From: an uncultured Eubacteriales bacterium
GTDB lineage: Bacteria > Bacillota > Clostridia > Christensenellales > Borkfalkiaceae
Assembly (NCBI GenBank): GCA_900543915.1
Contig: UQTB01000002.1
Location: 1 to 64,000 of the forward strand
DNA: 64,000 nucleotides
Direction: 5' to 3'
Position 1 is the first letter of the stretch. Each line of letters starts with the position of its first letter. This document shows, piece by piece, positions 1 to 8,705 of the stretch. The notes below the pieces were generated by a model. That model ran no database searches. It was given only the letters and a program-made list of their open reading frames with translations, and had not been told where the DNA came from. The translations under genes were made by a program, and so were the position numbers.

Positions 1-233
1 AATCCGGGCGCCAGCTCCACGGAAAGCGGTTCTCCGGTGCTTTCCACCGATTCTCCGGGGCCCAGTCCGCTGGTCTCCTCATAGACCTGCACGGACGCCC
101 TGTCTCCTCTCAATTCGATGATCTCTCCGATCAGCTTTTTCTCGCTGACCCGAACGACGTCGAACATCTTGCAGTCCGCCATATTTTCCGCCACGATCAG
201 CGGTCCGGAAATTTTTACGATCTTTCCCTGCAT
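1..233 (-). CDS. atpA: V-type ATP synthase subunit A, N-terminal fragment (runs off the window)
   Basis: This is the catalytic (ATP-binding) subunit of the V/A-type rotary ATPase. Only the first 77 or so codons are inside the window. The visible protein begins MQGKIVKISGPLIVAENM and continues with VRVSEKKLIGEIIELRGDRASVQVYEETSGL, the N-terminal beta-barrel that opens A subunits; the Walker A and catalytic residues lie outside. The ATG at 233 follows an AGGAG at 241-245 that overlaps the stop of the subunit F gene, so the two are translationally coupled. Subunits B and D are expected just beyond the left edge, as in other clostridial operons. Recognition is firm although the gene is partial. 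Confidence 0.93.
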   Translation of the reverse strand, partial: MQGKIVKISGPLIVAENMADCKMFDVVRVSEKKLIGEIIELRGDRASVQVYEETSGLGPGESVESTGEPLSVELAPG

Positions 234-243
234 TTTCAGTCTC

Positions 244-561
244 CTAATCTCTGTTTAAAATATCCACGCCCAGCGCGCGTTCCATTTCTCTGCGGATACA
301 GCTCTCCCCGTAGCCGTTGCTCCCCGCGCCCGACGGAACGGGTATGATGATCGGATAGGGCATGTTGACATAGCGCCGGACAACGTCGTCGATTTCCTTT
401 GCCAGGGTATCCGTAATAAAGATAATCGCATAGTCCTTCGCCAATTTCTTTACGAGGTCACGCGCCTTTTCGACGTGATCCACGCCGTACGCGTCCACGC
501 CGCCGGCCTTGAACGCCAGAACGCTGTCTCCGTCCCCGATAATCGCCATCTTACCCTTCAT
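244..561 (-). CDS. atpF: V-type ATP synthase subunit F
   Basis: Small central-stalk subunit that sits with subunit D in the rotor and links the A3B3 head to the membrane part. The 105-residue product has the family opening MAIIGDGDSVLAFKAGGV, followed by a Rossmann-like alternation of strands and helices (YAIIFITDTLA) and the PIIIPVPS segment near residue 75. The ATG at 561 has GAGGG six bases upstream. A second ATG at 549, which would start at MAIIGD, matches relatives better and also has an AAGGG, so the start is uncertain by four codons. The gene overlaps the 3' end of the subunit C gene by 11 bases. Confidence 0.93.
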   Translation of the reverse strand: MKGKMAIIGDGDSVLAFKAGGVDAYGVDHVEKARDLVKKLAKDYAIIFITDTLAKEIDDVVRRYVNMPYPIIIPVPSGAGSNGYGESCIRREMERALGVDILNRD

Positions 562-1534
562 AGGCTTCCCTCAGTCTTTCCTGTATTTCAGATCTGTCCA
601 ATTTATTGATCAGACCTACCATTATGATGCGGAGATTCGTCAGTTCCGCGCGCTTGTAATAGCAGTAAAGCATAAACGGTATACAGCCGGACATATCATA
701 CCGTTTCTTTTTAAAGTGCAGAAGCAGAGCGTCGTCGCTCAGCTTTTCAAACGCCGAAAGGGGTTTCCCTTCCGCCGCAGCGTCGATCGCTGCAAACGCG
801 AAGTCGCTGAGATAAAAATATTTTAACTTTTCTTTCAGCGTCTCGAGCGGATCTTCGGAGAGCGCCTTTGCCTCGTTCTCCGTCAGGCGGCCTCCCGGAA
901 CCCGCATTTCGAGAAAACGAGCGTAATTTCTCGCCCGCAAAGCGCTTGACAGATTTGCGGTATCCGCCATCACGGAATAAAGCGCCTTCAGATCGCCGTT
1001 TTTGGCGGAGCATTCTTTTCTGTCCGCAAAAAGCGCCCGCTTCATCGCGTCTCCGATCCGCGCGCCCGTCGCCGTACCGTTGACAAACGCATTGTCGCAG
1101 TACAGCAGCGCGGAAGCCATCGGAGGCGGAAAGGACGCATAATCGTCCGCCATAATTTTTTCTTCCATACGGGCGGGATCGATATCTCCGCCCGCCGTCA
1201 GCAGCGGTTCCGCACTGATTTTCAGATGCTTTGCCTTAATCAGCGCCTCCGCATTGTGATAATCGCTTTCGGCGAGAAAAAACCGCCGAAACGCTCTGCT
1301 CGGAGATACTTCCCGCACGAAGCGGTTGAGTTTTTCCCGCTCCGCGCGCAGCAGAGCTTCAAATTCCAGGGCAGATTCCGCGTTCGCTCCTTCGCCGAAA
1401 TTCACTTCCCGCAGGATTTTCAGCGCGTCTTCCGCAGAATCCGCCTGGAGCATACGGTTGAAACGGTCTGCTCCCAAAAGATAATTCTCCGCCGATTTCG
1501 CGCGCGCATTCGCATAAAAAGGATTCCCTGCCAT
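551..1534 (-). CDS. atpC: V-type ATP synthase subunit C
   Basis: Funnel-shaped subunit (V0 subunit d/C family) that couples the central shaft to the proteolipid ring. The 327-residue protein is all-helical and has the usual length. The N-terminus contains NPFYANARAKSAENYLL, the usual opening in which ARxRxxExxLL-like helices form the first of three pseudo-repeats; AESDYHNAEALIKAK near residue 90 is the next conserved stretch, and the C-terminus ends in helices with many charged residues. There are no transmembrane segments. It lies between the subunit E and F genes with an 11-base overlap to the latter, the conserved E-C-F-A order. Confidence 0.93.
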   Translation of the reverse strand: MAGNPFYANARAKSAENYLLGADRFNRMLQADSAEDALKILREVNFGEGANAESALEFEALLRAEREKLNRFVREVSPSRAFRRFFLAESDYHNAEALIKAKHLKISAEPLLTAGGDIDPARMEEKIMADDYASFPPPMASALLYCDNAFVNGTATGARIGDAMKRALFADRKECSAKNGDLKALYSVMADTANLSSALRARNYARFLEMRVPGGRLTENEAKALSEDPLETLKEKLKYFYLSDFAFAAIDAAAEGKPLSAFEKLSDDALLLHFKKKRYDMSGCIPFMLYCYYKRAELTNLRIIMVGLINKLDRSEIQERLREAYEG

Positions 1535-1545
1535 GCGCCCTCCCG

Positions 1546-2121
1546 TCAGCCGAACAGCCGGTCAGCCGTTTCCGATTCGATTTCCGGCTGAATTTCCTTC
1601 AATAACGTTTCAAACGTGAGGTCTTTGTCGCATTTCTCGTTTAAGAGCATCATTCCGCCCGAAAAAGCTCCCGGCTCATCGGAAACGGAAAGATTTTTTT
1701 CGCGGCATGCGGACAGAGCGCCGACCTCTCCCGCCGTCACGGGTGCGCCTTTCGCCAACACGACGAGGTCGCCTCGCTCCGCACACTGCTCCAGCATCTT
1801 TGCGATTAAGGCAATATACGTATCGTGATCCAGCGCGACCAGCTTCTCCAACGCGCGCGCATATACTTCGCCGAGCACTTCCTGTTTGGCAAAGAGAATC
1901 GCCTTACGGATATCGAGATCTGCAACCGTTTCTCTGCGCGCGTGGATTTCCTTTACCTCTTCGCGCAAGAGCTCCGCCTGTTTGGAAGAATAAAGTTCCG
2001 CCCACTCCTCCGCGTCCCTCAGCGTTTCCGCACAGCTTTCCTCTGCGGTGAGGCGGATATTTTCCGCGCGCGCGGCAGCGTCGTCCAGAATTCTCTGAAT
2101 AATTGCTTCTTTCCCTTCCAT
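1546..2121 (-). CDS. atpE: V-type ATP synthase subunit E
   Basis: Peripheral-stalk subunit that pairs with the G/H-type subunit to hold the stator. The 191-residue product has a long N-terminal coiled coil (residues 1 to about 95, rich in Ala, Glu and Arg: EAIIQRILDDAAARAENIRL), then a small globular C-terminal domain with a predicted beta-hairpin (DLVVLAKGAPVTAGEV, GGMMLLNEKCDKDLTFETLL). The ending LKEIQPEIESETADRLFG is typical of the family. The gene starts one base before the end of the proteolipid gene and is read from the same message. Confidence 0.92.
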   Translation of the reverse strand: MEGKEAIIQRILDDAAARAENIRLTAEESCAETLRDAEEWAELYSSKQAELLREEVKEIHARRETVADLDIRKAILFAKQEVLGEVYARALEKLVALDHDTYIALIAKMLEQCAERGDLVVLAKGAPVTAGEVGALSACREKNLSVSDEPGAFSGGMMLLNEKCDKDLTFETLLKEIQPEIESETADRLFG

Positions 2122-2122
2122 A

Positions 2123-2533
2123 TCAGAGCATTAAAATAGAGATGACCAATCCCAAAATCGCATAGGTCTCTACCATTGCGGGGAACAGAATCAGCTTGCC
2201 GGAAAGCTTCTCATTTTTCGCAACGGCGTAAATTCCGCTGACCGAAGTCAATCCCTGAAAGATTCCCGAAATCAATCCGGTCAAAGCCAGCGGCAACGAA
2301 GCGAACAGCAGCTGCTCCGCCGGTAACGTCGCTACCGATCCGAGACCGATGATCGCGAATACGAACCCGTAAATCCCCTGCGTCGCAGGAAGAACGACCA
2401 AAATCAAAACCTTGCTGAATTTCTTCGCATCGTCTGCAAGCACGCCCGAAGCAGCCGAACCGGTAAAATACAGCCCGATCGCGGATCCGACGCCGCAAAG
2501 CCCCGCGCAAAGCGCAAGTCCCAAATATCCCAT
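2123..2533 (-). CDS. ntpK: V-type ATP synthase proteolipid subunit K (probable Na+-binding ring)
   Basis: Membrane rotor-ring subunit. The 136 residues contain two hairpins, so four transmembrane helices: residues 2-25, 42-66, 77-101 and 112-134. In helix 2 the motif LPATQGIY (48-55) and in helices 3 and 4 Q93 and E122 (PAMVETYAIL) line up with L61, T64, Q65, Y68, Q110 and E139, which coordinate Na+ in Enterococcus hirae NtpK. The first hairpin carries Gln instead of an ion-binding acid, as in that enzyme, giving one site per subunit. A strong GGAGG precedes the ATG. The Na+ preference is inferred from the residues, not tested. Confidence 0.93.
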   Translation of the reverse strand: MGYLGLALCAGLCGVGSAIGLYFTGSAASGVLADDAKKFSKVLILVVLPATQGIYGFVFAIIGLGSVATLPAEQLLFASLPLALTGLISGIFQGLTSVSGIYAVAKNEKLSGKLILFPAMVETYAILGLVISILML

Positions 2534-2549
2534 ACTGAAAAACCTCCAA

Positions 2550-4577
2550 TTATTTCGTTAAATTGATATATTCCATCTGCGAGCCGAGCGGCGCAAACAG
2601 CCGTCCTTCCCCGTCGTAGAATTTTGAAAAGAATTCGATGTATTGCAGGCGGCTGTCATGAATATACGCGCCCAACGCCCCCATCGCCAGATTGAATGCC
2701 TGACCGATCAGAATGACGAGCGGACCGAACACATAGCCGAATCCGCCTCCGCCGATGAGATCGGCCCCCATGTCGTTGAAAATACTCCCGACGATCATCC
2801 CCGAAAGCAGCAATCCGAAGAGCCTGGCGTAACTTAAGACATCGGACATCAGATTGATGACGCCGTATAGCGCGCCGAACCCCTTGGAAAATTTCCCGAA
2901 CCCGCGTTCCTTCCGTCCCGCAGTAACCATCGCCAGGAGCAACGCGGCGACAAGCATGATGATTCCCGGCAGCTGCATGGTCTGGAAAAAGCGCTTCAGC
3001 CCGTCCGAGAATACGACGCTGGAATTCTGGTAAATCTTAAAGTAATCCATCAGGAAGGAAAATACCGCAAAAATCATGCCGATGAAAAACAGAACCCAGG
3101 TCAGCGCATCAAAAATACCGTCCGCAATCTTCCCTTTTCGGAAACTGTTAAACGCTTTCATGAGATATCCCGCCATGATATGAAGAACGCCCAGCCCCAG
3201 ACAGAAGAGCAAAATCAACATCATGTTGGCGGTACTCATCTCGCGGTTAGCATTATCCGGCACGGGAGACGGCAATATCTGAAACGGCAGCGCGACCCCG
3301 AAAAAGGAGCCGAAGATGACGCCGAAAAGAATCGTAAACAGCCCGCCGTAGAGAATAACGCCCATCAATTTTTTAAAGCCGGTATCCCTTTTGATCGCCA
3401 GCTGAGCCGTCAGCCCCGCGGCAAATAAAATCAGCCCGTACCCGATATCCGCCATGATCAGACCGAAGAAAACCATATAGAAGAAAAATACGAGTTTGTT
3501 CGGGTCGATTTCGCGGTAATTCGGCACAGAGTACATGTTCGTCACAAACTCTGCAGAGCGAATTACGGGGTTGTTCTTCAGCAAGGTCGGCGGTTCATCT
3601 TCTTCCGTCGGCTGAGAAAACTCCAAAAATATGGCGTTTGAAATTCCGTACAGCGCATTTTTGACGTCTGTTTCCCGCTCCTTCGGAAGATACCCCTCCA
3701 GCACAAATGCAGAGGCAGTACAGCGGAACTGTTCGCATGCTTTGAGCTTTTCAAGCTGAAAGCGATAAAAATCCGCCAAAATCTTCATATTCCTCAGATT
3801 AGCGGCGCGGTAGCAGGCTTTCTTCGTAATTTCCCATTCAAACACTTCGCACTCCGCTATCTCTTTCTCGTACGCCTTCTTTAAGTCTGACGGAGTTGTC
3901 TCCTCCCGGAACGGACAGGCGGAAAACCCGAGTTCGTTCATTTTTGCGGAAACGCTGTCCGCATCTGCCTTCATACAGATAACAGATACGACGGCAGCGC
4001 GGTCCTCCGCCAAAACATCAAATTCTCCCGCCGGAAAAGTTTCCAAAAAGGATTGCAGCGAAGCGAGATTTTCAAGCGGCAATGTGCCGAAAAAGCACTT
4101 TGTGGACAGCGTATCGCGAAAGTCGCAAAAACACTCTTTCATGCCGAGAAAAGGAGACAGCTGCGAGAGAAGATTGGAATATCGGATCCGATTCGCCTTG
4201 TTATTTAAAAGGCGCTCCGTATATTCCTCCGTCTTGCTTACAACGTAAAACAACTCCACTTCGTTTCCCGGCGCGGACATAAATTCGTCGTAAGCGACGT
4301 CAAAGCCGTCTTTCGCCCCATCCAGATCGCGCGGATAAAATTCGCTTTTCTTTGCCCGCACCAGCTGTTCTTCCAGAAACGAAATCGCTCGATTCAAGCG
4401 GTCATAATCCTTTGTCAGGCGCTCTTTCAATTCAGCGTTGGCAAAAAAGCGGGTATCCTCGATTTCCTCCGTCTCCCGAAGTTCAACCGCTCCCGTACGG
4501 TGCAGCGCGTTTAAAATTCTTTCCCGCTCGTATGAAATGCCGATTAATTTGAGTTTGGACATTTCAACTATCGCCAT
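2550..4577 (-). CDS. ntpI: V-type ATP synthase subunit I
   Basis: Stator membrane subunit (a/I family) that forms the ion half-channels next to the proteolipid ring. It has 675 residues, the normal size. The N-terminal ~330 residues are soluble and helical, with coiled-coil stretches. The C-terminal half has about seven to eight hydrophobic segments, starting near residue 365 (LVFFFYMVFFGLIMADIGYGLIL, containing the conserved FFGxMxxDxGYG motif) and ending with the helix that carries YARLFGLLLSG near residue 585 and IGQAFNLAMGALGAYIHDSRLQYIEFFSKF. The Arg in SYARL is the expected half-channel arginine. Its start overlaps the end of the G/H gene. Confidence 0.95.
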   Translation of the reverse strand: MAIVEMSKLKLIGISYERERILNALHRTGAVELRETEEIEDTRFFANAELKERLTKDYDRLNRAISFLEEQLVRAKKSEFYPRDLDGAKDGFDVAYDEFMSAPGNEVELFYVVSKTEEYTERLLNNKANRIRYSNLLSQLSPFLGMKECFCDFRDTLSTKCFFGTLPLENLASLQSFLETFPAGEFDVLAEDRAAVVSVICMKADADSVSAKMNELGFSACPFREETTPSDLKKAYEKEIAECEVFEWEITKKACYRAANLRNMKILADFYRFQLEKLKACEQFRCTASAFVLEGYLPKERETDVKNALYGISNAIFLEFSQPTEEDEPPTLLKNNPVIRSAEFVTNMYSVPNYREIDPNKLVFFFYMVFFGLIMADIGYGLILFAAGLTAQLAIKRDTGFKKLMGVILYGGLFTILFGVIFGSFFGVALPFQILPSPVPDNANREMSTANMMLILLFCLGLGVLHIMAGYLMKAFNSFRKGKIADGIFDALTWVLFFIGMIFAVFSFLMDYFKIYQNSSVVFSDGLKRFFQTMQLPGIIMLVAALLLAMVTAGRKERGFGKFSKGFGALYGVINLMSDVLSYARLFGLLLSGMIVGSIFNDMGADLIGGGGFGYVFGPLVILIGQAFNLAMGALGAYIHDSRLQYIEFFSKFYDGEGRLFAPLGSQMEYINLTK

Positions 4578-4891
4578 TGCTCCACCACCTTTTTCGCAAT
4601 GTTCTCCGCCGACTCCTCGATGCGAGGCCGCGCAGCTGTTTTCAACGCTTCCGCCTGTGCATTCCCCTCTTTCATGCGCTCAAGATAGCGCGCCTGTGCG
4701 GCAGTCTCCGCCTGTTTCAATTTCTCTTTCCGCAATTTTTTTGAAGCATCGATCGCATTTTCTCTGATATTTTCCGCCTGCTCGTCCGCAGCGGACAAAT
4801 CCGCCTTTGCGCGGAAATTCGCCTCTTTTACGATTTCATCTGCACGCGCTTCTGCTTCCAAAATAGATCCGATTACCTGATCAACCATCAT
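4568..4891 (-). CDS. V-type ATP synthase peripheral-stalk subunit G/H
   Basis: First gene of the ATPase operon. The 107-residue product is almost entirely a right-handed-type coiled coil: Ala-, Glu- and Lys-rich with heptad and hendecad spacing (ILEAEARADEIVKEANFRA, SAADEQAENIRENAIDASKKLRKEK). This is the pattern of the small subunit (NtpF in E. hirae, subunit H in Thermus) that pairs with subunit E in the peripheral stalk. No other domain is visible. Two adjacent ATG codons exist at the start; GGGAAG lies upstream. A family name is given by position (next to subunit I) and by composition, since coiled coils carry little sequence signature. Confidence 0.82.
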   Translation of the reverse strand: MMVDQVIGSILEAEARADEIVKEANFRAKADLSAADEQAENIRENAIDASKKLRKEKLKQAETAAQARYLERMKEGNAQAEALKTAARPRIEESAENIAKKVVEQWR

Positions 4892-4920
4892 CGACGCTTC
4901 CCTGTTAAAAACTTTTTTTC

Positions 4921-4949
4921 ATTATACAATAATTTCGGAAATATGGCAA
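4921..4949 (-). promoter_or_regulatory. Sigma-A-type promoter of the V-ATPase operon
   Basis: Reading on the minus strand, TTGCCA (4949-4944) and TATAAT (4926-4921) are separated by 17 bases. It lies about 30 bases before the first start codon of the operon. The -10 is a perfect consensus and the -35 matches four of six. Confidence 0.7.
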
Positions 4950-5112
4950 ATGTTTTTATCATCAGAACAATGAACAGTTGCGCAACTTTTGTCTATTTCC
5001 TTCTCAATTCTCCTGCGTATCACAGGCTTATTGCTTCGGATGCGAAATCAGCGTTCATTCTTATTTTTGTGTAAAATTCAATAAAAATTTCTCAAATACT
5101 TGTCGCAAATAC

Positions 5113-5141
5113 TTGCAAAATTTCATAAAATTTGGTATAGT
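5113..5141 (+). promoter_or_regulatory. Promoter of the tRNA cluster
   Basis: TTGCAA (5113-5118) and TATAGT (5136-5141) with a 17-base spacer end 16 bases before the tRNA-Val. No other promoter-like pair is closer, and the four tRNAs follow with gaps of 6 to 34 bases, so a single transcript is likely. Confidence 0.6.
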
Positions 5142-5157
5142 ATATCAGCACTGTGAT

Positions 5158-5233
5158 GGGAGCATAGCTCAGTTGGGAGAGCATCTGCCTTACAAGCAGG
5201 GGGTCATAGGTTCGAGCCCTATTGTTCCCACCA
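5158..5233 (+). tRNA. tRNA-Val (anticodon TAC)
   Basis: 76 bases including the encoded CCA. The acceptor stem GGGAGCA pairs with TGTTCCC, the anticodon loop reads CTTACAA, and the T loop GGTTCGAGCC is standard. All four arms form. Confidence 0.97.
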
Positions 5234-5239
5234 TCACCT

Positions 5240-5314
5240 GCGGGAATGGCTCAGTGGTAGAGCGTCGCCTTGCCAAGGCGAATGTCGCGAGTTCGAATCT
5301 CGTTTCCCGCTCCA
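5240..5314 (+). tRNA. tRNA-Gly (anticodon GCC)
   Basis: 75 bases with encoded CCA. Acceptor stem GCGGGAA/TTCCCGC, anticodon loop TTGCCAA, T loop AGTTCGAATCT. Six bases separate it from the tRNA-Val. Confidence 0.97.
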
Positions 5315-5348
5315 TTTTATTTCGAGGGGTTTAAGTCTCCCTTGACAA

Positions 5349-5422
5349 GGCGCCATAGCCAAGTGGTAAGGCACGGGTCTGCAAAACCCTAACCCCCGGT
5401 TCAAGTCCGGGTGGCGCCTCCA
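5349..5422 (+). tRNA. tRNA-Cys (anticodon GCA)
   Basis: 74 bases with encoded CCA. Acceptor stem GGCGCCA/TGGCGCC, anticodon loop CTGCAAA, T loop GGTTCAAGTCC. Confidence 0.96.
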
Positions 5423-5429
5423 ATTTGTC

Positions 5430-5516
5430 GCCGCTGTGGCGGAATCGGCAGACGCAAGGGACTTAAAATCCCTCGGAGTAACATCCGTATCGGTTCAAGT
5501 CCGATCAGCGGCACCA
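5430..5516 (+). tRNA. tRNA-Leu (anticodon TAA)
   Basis: 87 bases with encoded CCA; the long variable arm (CGGAGTAACATCCG) marks a class II tRNA. Acceptor stem GCCGCTG/CAGCGGC, anticodon loop ACTTAAAAT. Confidence 0.97.
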
Positions 5517-5518
5517 AA

Positions 5519-5566
5519 AAAACGAGAGGATTTAAAAATGCGTCCTCCCGTTTTTTGTTTTTTTTA
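5519..5566 (+). terminator. Intrinsic terminator of the tRNA cluster
   Basis: Ten-base stem with one mismatch (AACGAGAGGA at 5521-5530 against TCCTCCCGTT at 5543-5552) followed by a long T run to 5565. It starts directly after the CCA of tRNA-Leu. Confidence 0.85.
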
Positions 5567-5716
5567 GTAAACTGTAATCATTTTGTGGATTTTTTTAATT
5601 TATTTTTCCGTTTGCCGTCCCTTGATCGGGGCTATAAGGACAGCCGCCTGTCACTTTGTCGCCGATATGGCGATAAATTTATTTTGGAGAGTATTATATC
5701 TGTAAATTTAATCAAT

Positions 5717-7990
5717 TTATTCTGCGCCTTTCAGCGCTTCTACCATATTGATCTTGCGGTTTTTTATCGCAATCAGCCCTCCTACCAGAAGAGACATGCC
5801 GAACGTGACCAGAATACTCACACAGTATGTCAGCGCACCGAGCATAATTTTCAGCTCATATTCGGTTGCAAGCAAAGCGATCAGTAAATGCAATACGCCC
5901 ACTCCCGCCGGTATGCCGAAAATCACGCCGATTACCGTAAGCCACATATTTTGGCTTATCAGAAGCCCGCCTATTCGTTTATTCTGAAAACCTACTACTT
6001 TGAGCGTAGCGAGTTCTCTGTACCTCTCGGTATAGCTCATTACGCCGAGATTATATAATACGACGATTCCGAGTATTACCGCCGCAAGCGCCAAAAGCAG
6101 TACCATAGTATTCATTACATCCATAAAGCTGTCGTAGCTTTCCATTATCTTCGCCTTACTCTGCATACCCGAAATATAGTTTTGCATTTGAATATCGGTA
6201 CTTAAAACATCGGTAAACGCCGCGCTGTAACCGCATTCCATTCCTATGCTTTCCGCATATTCTCTCGTCATCGTTATATTTTCTGTAACCACAGAGCGAA
6301 GCACCCCAGCAACTTTTATGTTATATACACGGTCGCTTCCGTAAGGAGAAAATACTACCGTGCTGCCCACGGGGTATTGATCCGACAACCGCATACAGAC
6401 ATAAGCGCCGCTGTTTGACAGCTCTGATTGCTTGCCTTCTGTATCGATAAAACCAATCTTGCCGTTATCTACCGTATAAATATCCAAAAGCCTCGTTTCC
6501 CCGTCCGCTTCGCCGCTCAACGAATAGAGTATATCTGCGTTATACGCGGCGGCAAAATCCTCTGCCTGTTCCGCGGTTACCGTTTCGGTAAAGTTTACGC
6601 GCGTTTCATATTGATAGATATCCCGATCAATCGTACTTAAAAAGCCCGTCATTGTGTCTTTCATACCAAGGCCGCCCACAAGCAGAATCGTGCAGCCGAT
6701 TACGCCGATCAACGTCATGACAGAACGCGATTTATGGCGCATCAGGTCCCGTATATTCCATCGCGTTCCGAACGAGAGACGATTCCAAGCTTTTGTTTTT
6801 TCTCCGGGCAGCGGCTTGACCTTTTTGGGAGTGTACGGACGAAGCGCATCCGCCGCAGTCCCCCTAAGCAAGGAACGAACGGAAAGGAAACTTATGAACG
6901 TCAGAAAAGCAATAACTGCAAAGATAATGATCCAACAGTAATAAGGCATATGCAACGACCAATCCGGCATATCGAGATAAGTCCCCATCATTCCGTCCGG
7001 ATTGACGATTATTGCGGCAATGCCGTATCCCAATCCTATTCCCAGCAGAGAACCGACCGCTCCGAGAAACAGCCCGTATGCCGTAAAATGCCTTATAATT
7101 TTGCCATTCTGAAATCCGAGCGCCTTCAAGGTTCCGATCTGTGTCTTTTCGCTGACACAGATGCGGTGCATTGTGGTTATCATGGTAAGGATTGCAATGG
7201 CGAGGAAAAGCACGGGCAATACGGAAGCCATTGTCTTTCCCTCTTCGATCTCGCCGCTCACGCCGGCATAACTCTTATGTAAATCTTTTTCAATCAACAG
7301 CGTAGTTTTGCCGAGGACGGCGTTAACCTCGCTTTGCAGCGTCTCTTGATCCAAATCAGAGATAATATTGATCTGCGGATAAATCATAAAACCGTTCATA
7401 GCCGATTTTACGGTTTCGGGAGAAACGTAAGCAAAACCAAAAGATTTGAAATCAGGCATCAGCTGATTTTCGTCAGCCGTGCAGATCATGTACTCGCTGC
7501 TCTTGCAAAGCCCCACTATCTCTGCGCTTATTTCAACGTTGCGATATACAACGGTGAGGAGATCGCCGATTTCAAAGTGATTTGCTTTGGCGAATTGATC
7601 CGACAGCCAAATGCCCTCTGAAGTCTGGTCATACTTTTTTCCCGACGTAATGAGCATCGTCGAAACGGTATAATCTTCTACAACTGTAAGGGCAAGCGAT
7701 TGATCGCCGCCGCTCAATCCGACATTGACCGAAAAGAAGCGGCTCGCCTGATTCACCCCGCCGATTTTTTTCACGGCATCGATGTCTTCTTCGGAAAAGC
7801 CCTGATCATGATACAGGCGGTAATCGGCATAGCATGTCTGCTCAAAAAACGAATTTGAATCGATCTCCATACTGTACCACTCGGCATTAAACCCCATGAA
7901 AATGCCCATGCCGATAGCGATCATGATGATCATAGATATGAACTGCGCCTTGTACTTCCAGGCGGTTCTCATCAATTTACGCCAAAGCAT
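5717..7990 (-). CDS. FtsX-type ABC transporter permease (two-module)
   Basis: Membrane partner of the ATPase encoded upstream. It has 757 residues, with a transmembrane helix near residues 15-35, an extracellular domain, three helices around 255-375 (VLPVLFLAIAILTMITTMHRICVSEKTQIGTLKALGFQ is the typical FtsX coupling region), a linker, then a second module with a helix near 432, another extracellular domain and three helices at about 635-745 (TYRELATLKVVGFQ-like repeat at YTERYRELATLKVVGF). This duplicated FtsX layout is seen in MacB-like and lantibiotic or peptide-export transporters. It shares one base (TAATG) with the ATPase gene. The substrate is unknown; the neighbouring two-component system suggests envelope stress or antimicrobial peptide response. 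Confidence 0.88.
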   Translation of the reverse strand: MLWRKLMRTAWKYKAQFISMIIMIAIGMGIFMGFNAEWYSMEIDSNSFFEQTCYADYRLYHDQGFSEEDIDAVKKIGGVNQASRFFSVNVGLSGGDQSLALTVVEDYTVSTMLITSGKKYDQTSEGIWLSDQFAKANHFEIGDLLTVVYRNVEISAEIVGLCKSSEYMICTADENQLMPDFKSFGFAYVSPETVKSAMNGFMIYPQINIISDLDQETLQSEVNAVLGKTTLLIEKDLHKSYAGVSGEIEEGKTMASVLPVLFLAIAILTMITTMHRICVSEKTQIGTLKALGFQNGKIIRHFTAYGLFLGAVGSLLGIGLGYGIAAIIVNPDGMMGTYLDMPDWSLHMPYYCWIIIFAVIAFLTFISFLSVRSLLRGTAADALRPYTPKKVKPLPGEKTKAWNRLSFGTRWNIRDLMRHKSRSVMTLIGVIGCTILLVGGLGMKDTMTGFLSTIDRDIYQYETRVNFTETVTAEQAEDFAAAYNADILYSLSGEADGETRLLDIYTVDNGKIGFIDTEGKQSELSNSGAYVCMRLSDQYPVGSTVVFSPYGSDRVYNIKVAGVLRSVVTENITMTREYAESIGMECGYSAAFTDVLSTDIQMQNYISGMQSKAKIMESYDSFMDVMNTMVLLLALAAVILGIVVLYNLGVMSYTERYRELATLKVVGFQNKRIGGLLISQNMWLTVIGVIFGIPAGVGVLHLLIALLATEYELKIMLGALTYCVSILVTFGMSLLVGGLIAIKNRKINMVEALKGAE

Positions 7991-8691
7991 TACCAGTCCA
8001 CCTCATCTGCACTCAAAGGATGTTCCTGCGCTTCGCAGGCCTTAATTCTGCCGTTTTTCACTTTGACAACCACGTCAGCCATTTTAGCAATGTTCTGATT
8101 ATGCGTAACGATCACGATCGTCTTTCCGTAATTACGGGCCATAGACAAAAGCAATTTCAGAATCAGCACGCCCGTTTCGCTGTCGAGCGCGCCCGTAGGT
8201 TCGTCGCATAAAAGAATCTTCGGATTTTTTGCCAATGCGCGCGCTATGCTTACCCTCTGCTGTTCCCCGCCCGAGAGTTCCGCCGGAAAGTTCTTCAAAT
8301 GGTCTGCAAGCCCCACTTCTTCTAGCATTTTTACGGGATCGAACGCATCCCCGGCAATTTCTTTTACAAGAGCAACGTTTTCATACACGGTAAGCGTGGG
8401 GATAAGATTGTAGAACTGAAAGACAAATCCCACCGTTTCCGCACGATATTCGGCCAGCTCCTTTTCCGACAGCTTGGAAATGTCCTTTCCGCAGACCGAT
8501 ATCCTTCCGCTCGTCGGGCTGTCCAACCCGCCCAACAGGTTTAAGAGCGTGCTCTTCCCCGCTCCGCTCGGCCCGAGTATTACGACAAACTTCCCTTCAT
8601 CCAATGAAAGATTCGCTCCGTCCAACGCCTTTAATTTGTGATCGCCTGCCGTATATATTTTTGTTACATCTTGAAACTCGACTATCGCCAT
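7990..8691 (-). CDS. ABC transporter ATP-binding protein (MacB/LolD-like)
   Basis: Drives the FtsX permease that follows. The 233-residue protein has Walker A GPSGAGKST (residues 40-48), the Q-loop in FVFQFYNLIP, signature LSGGEQQR and Walker B ILLCDEPTGALD, all intact; it is close in layout to the LolD/MacB/BceA class. I place the start at 8691 (MAIVEFQDV) because AAAGGAGAG stands just upstream; an in-frame ATG 39 bases earlier has no good binding site and would lie at the promoter. It is the first gene of a two-gene operon running away from the divergent regulator genes. Confidence 0.93.
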   Translation of the reverse strand: MAIVEFQDVTKIYTAGDHKLKALDGANLSLDEGKFVVILGPSGAGKSTLLNLLGGLDSPTSGRISVCGKDISKLSEKELAEYRAETVGFVFQFYNLIPTLTVYENVALVKEIAGDAFDPVKMLEEVGLADHLKNFPAELSGGEQQRVSIARALAKNPKILLCDEPTGALDSETGVLILKLLLSMARNYGKTIVIVTHNQNIAKMADVVVKVKNGRIKACEAQEHPLSADEVDW

Positions 8692-8705
8692 TTTTCTCTC
8701 CTTTG

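Noticed and set aside
5655..5690. Hairpin TCGCC-GATAT-GGCGA as a terminator of the ABC permease gene
   Set aside because: The stem is only five bases and no T run follows on the minus strand.
4978..5887. Plus-strand frames running through the tRNA genes
   Set aside because: The bases are explained by four complete tRNAs; the frames have no ribosome binding site and cross tRNA boundaries.
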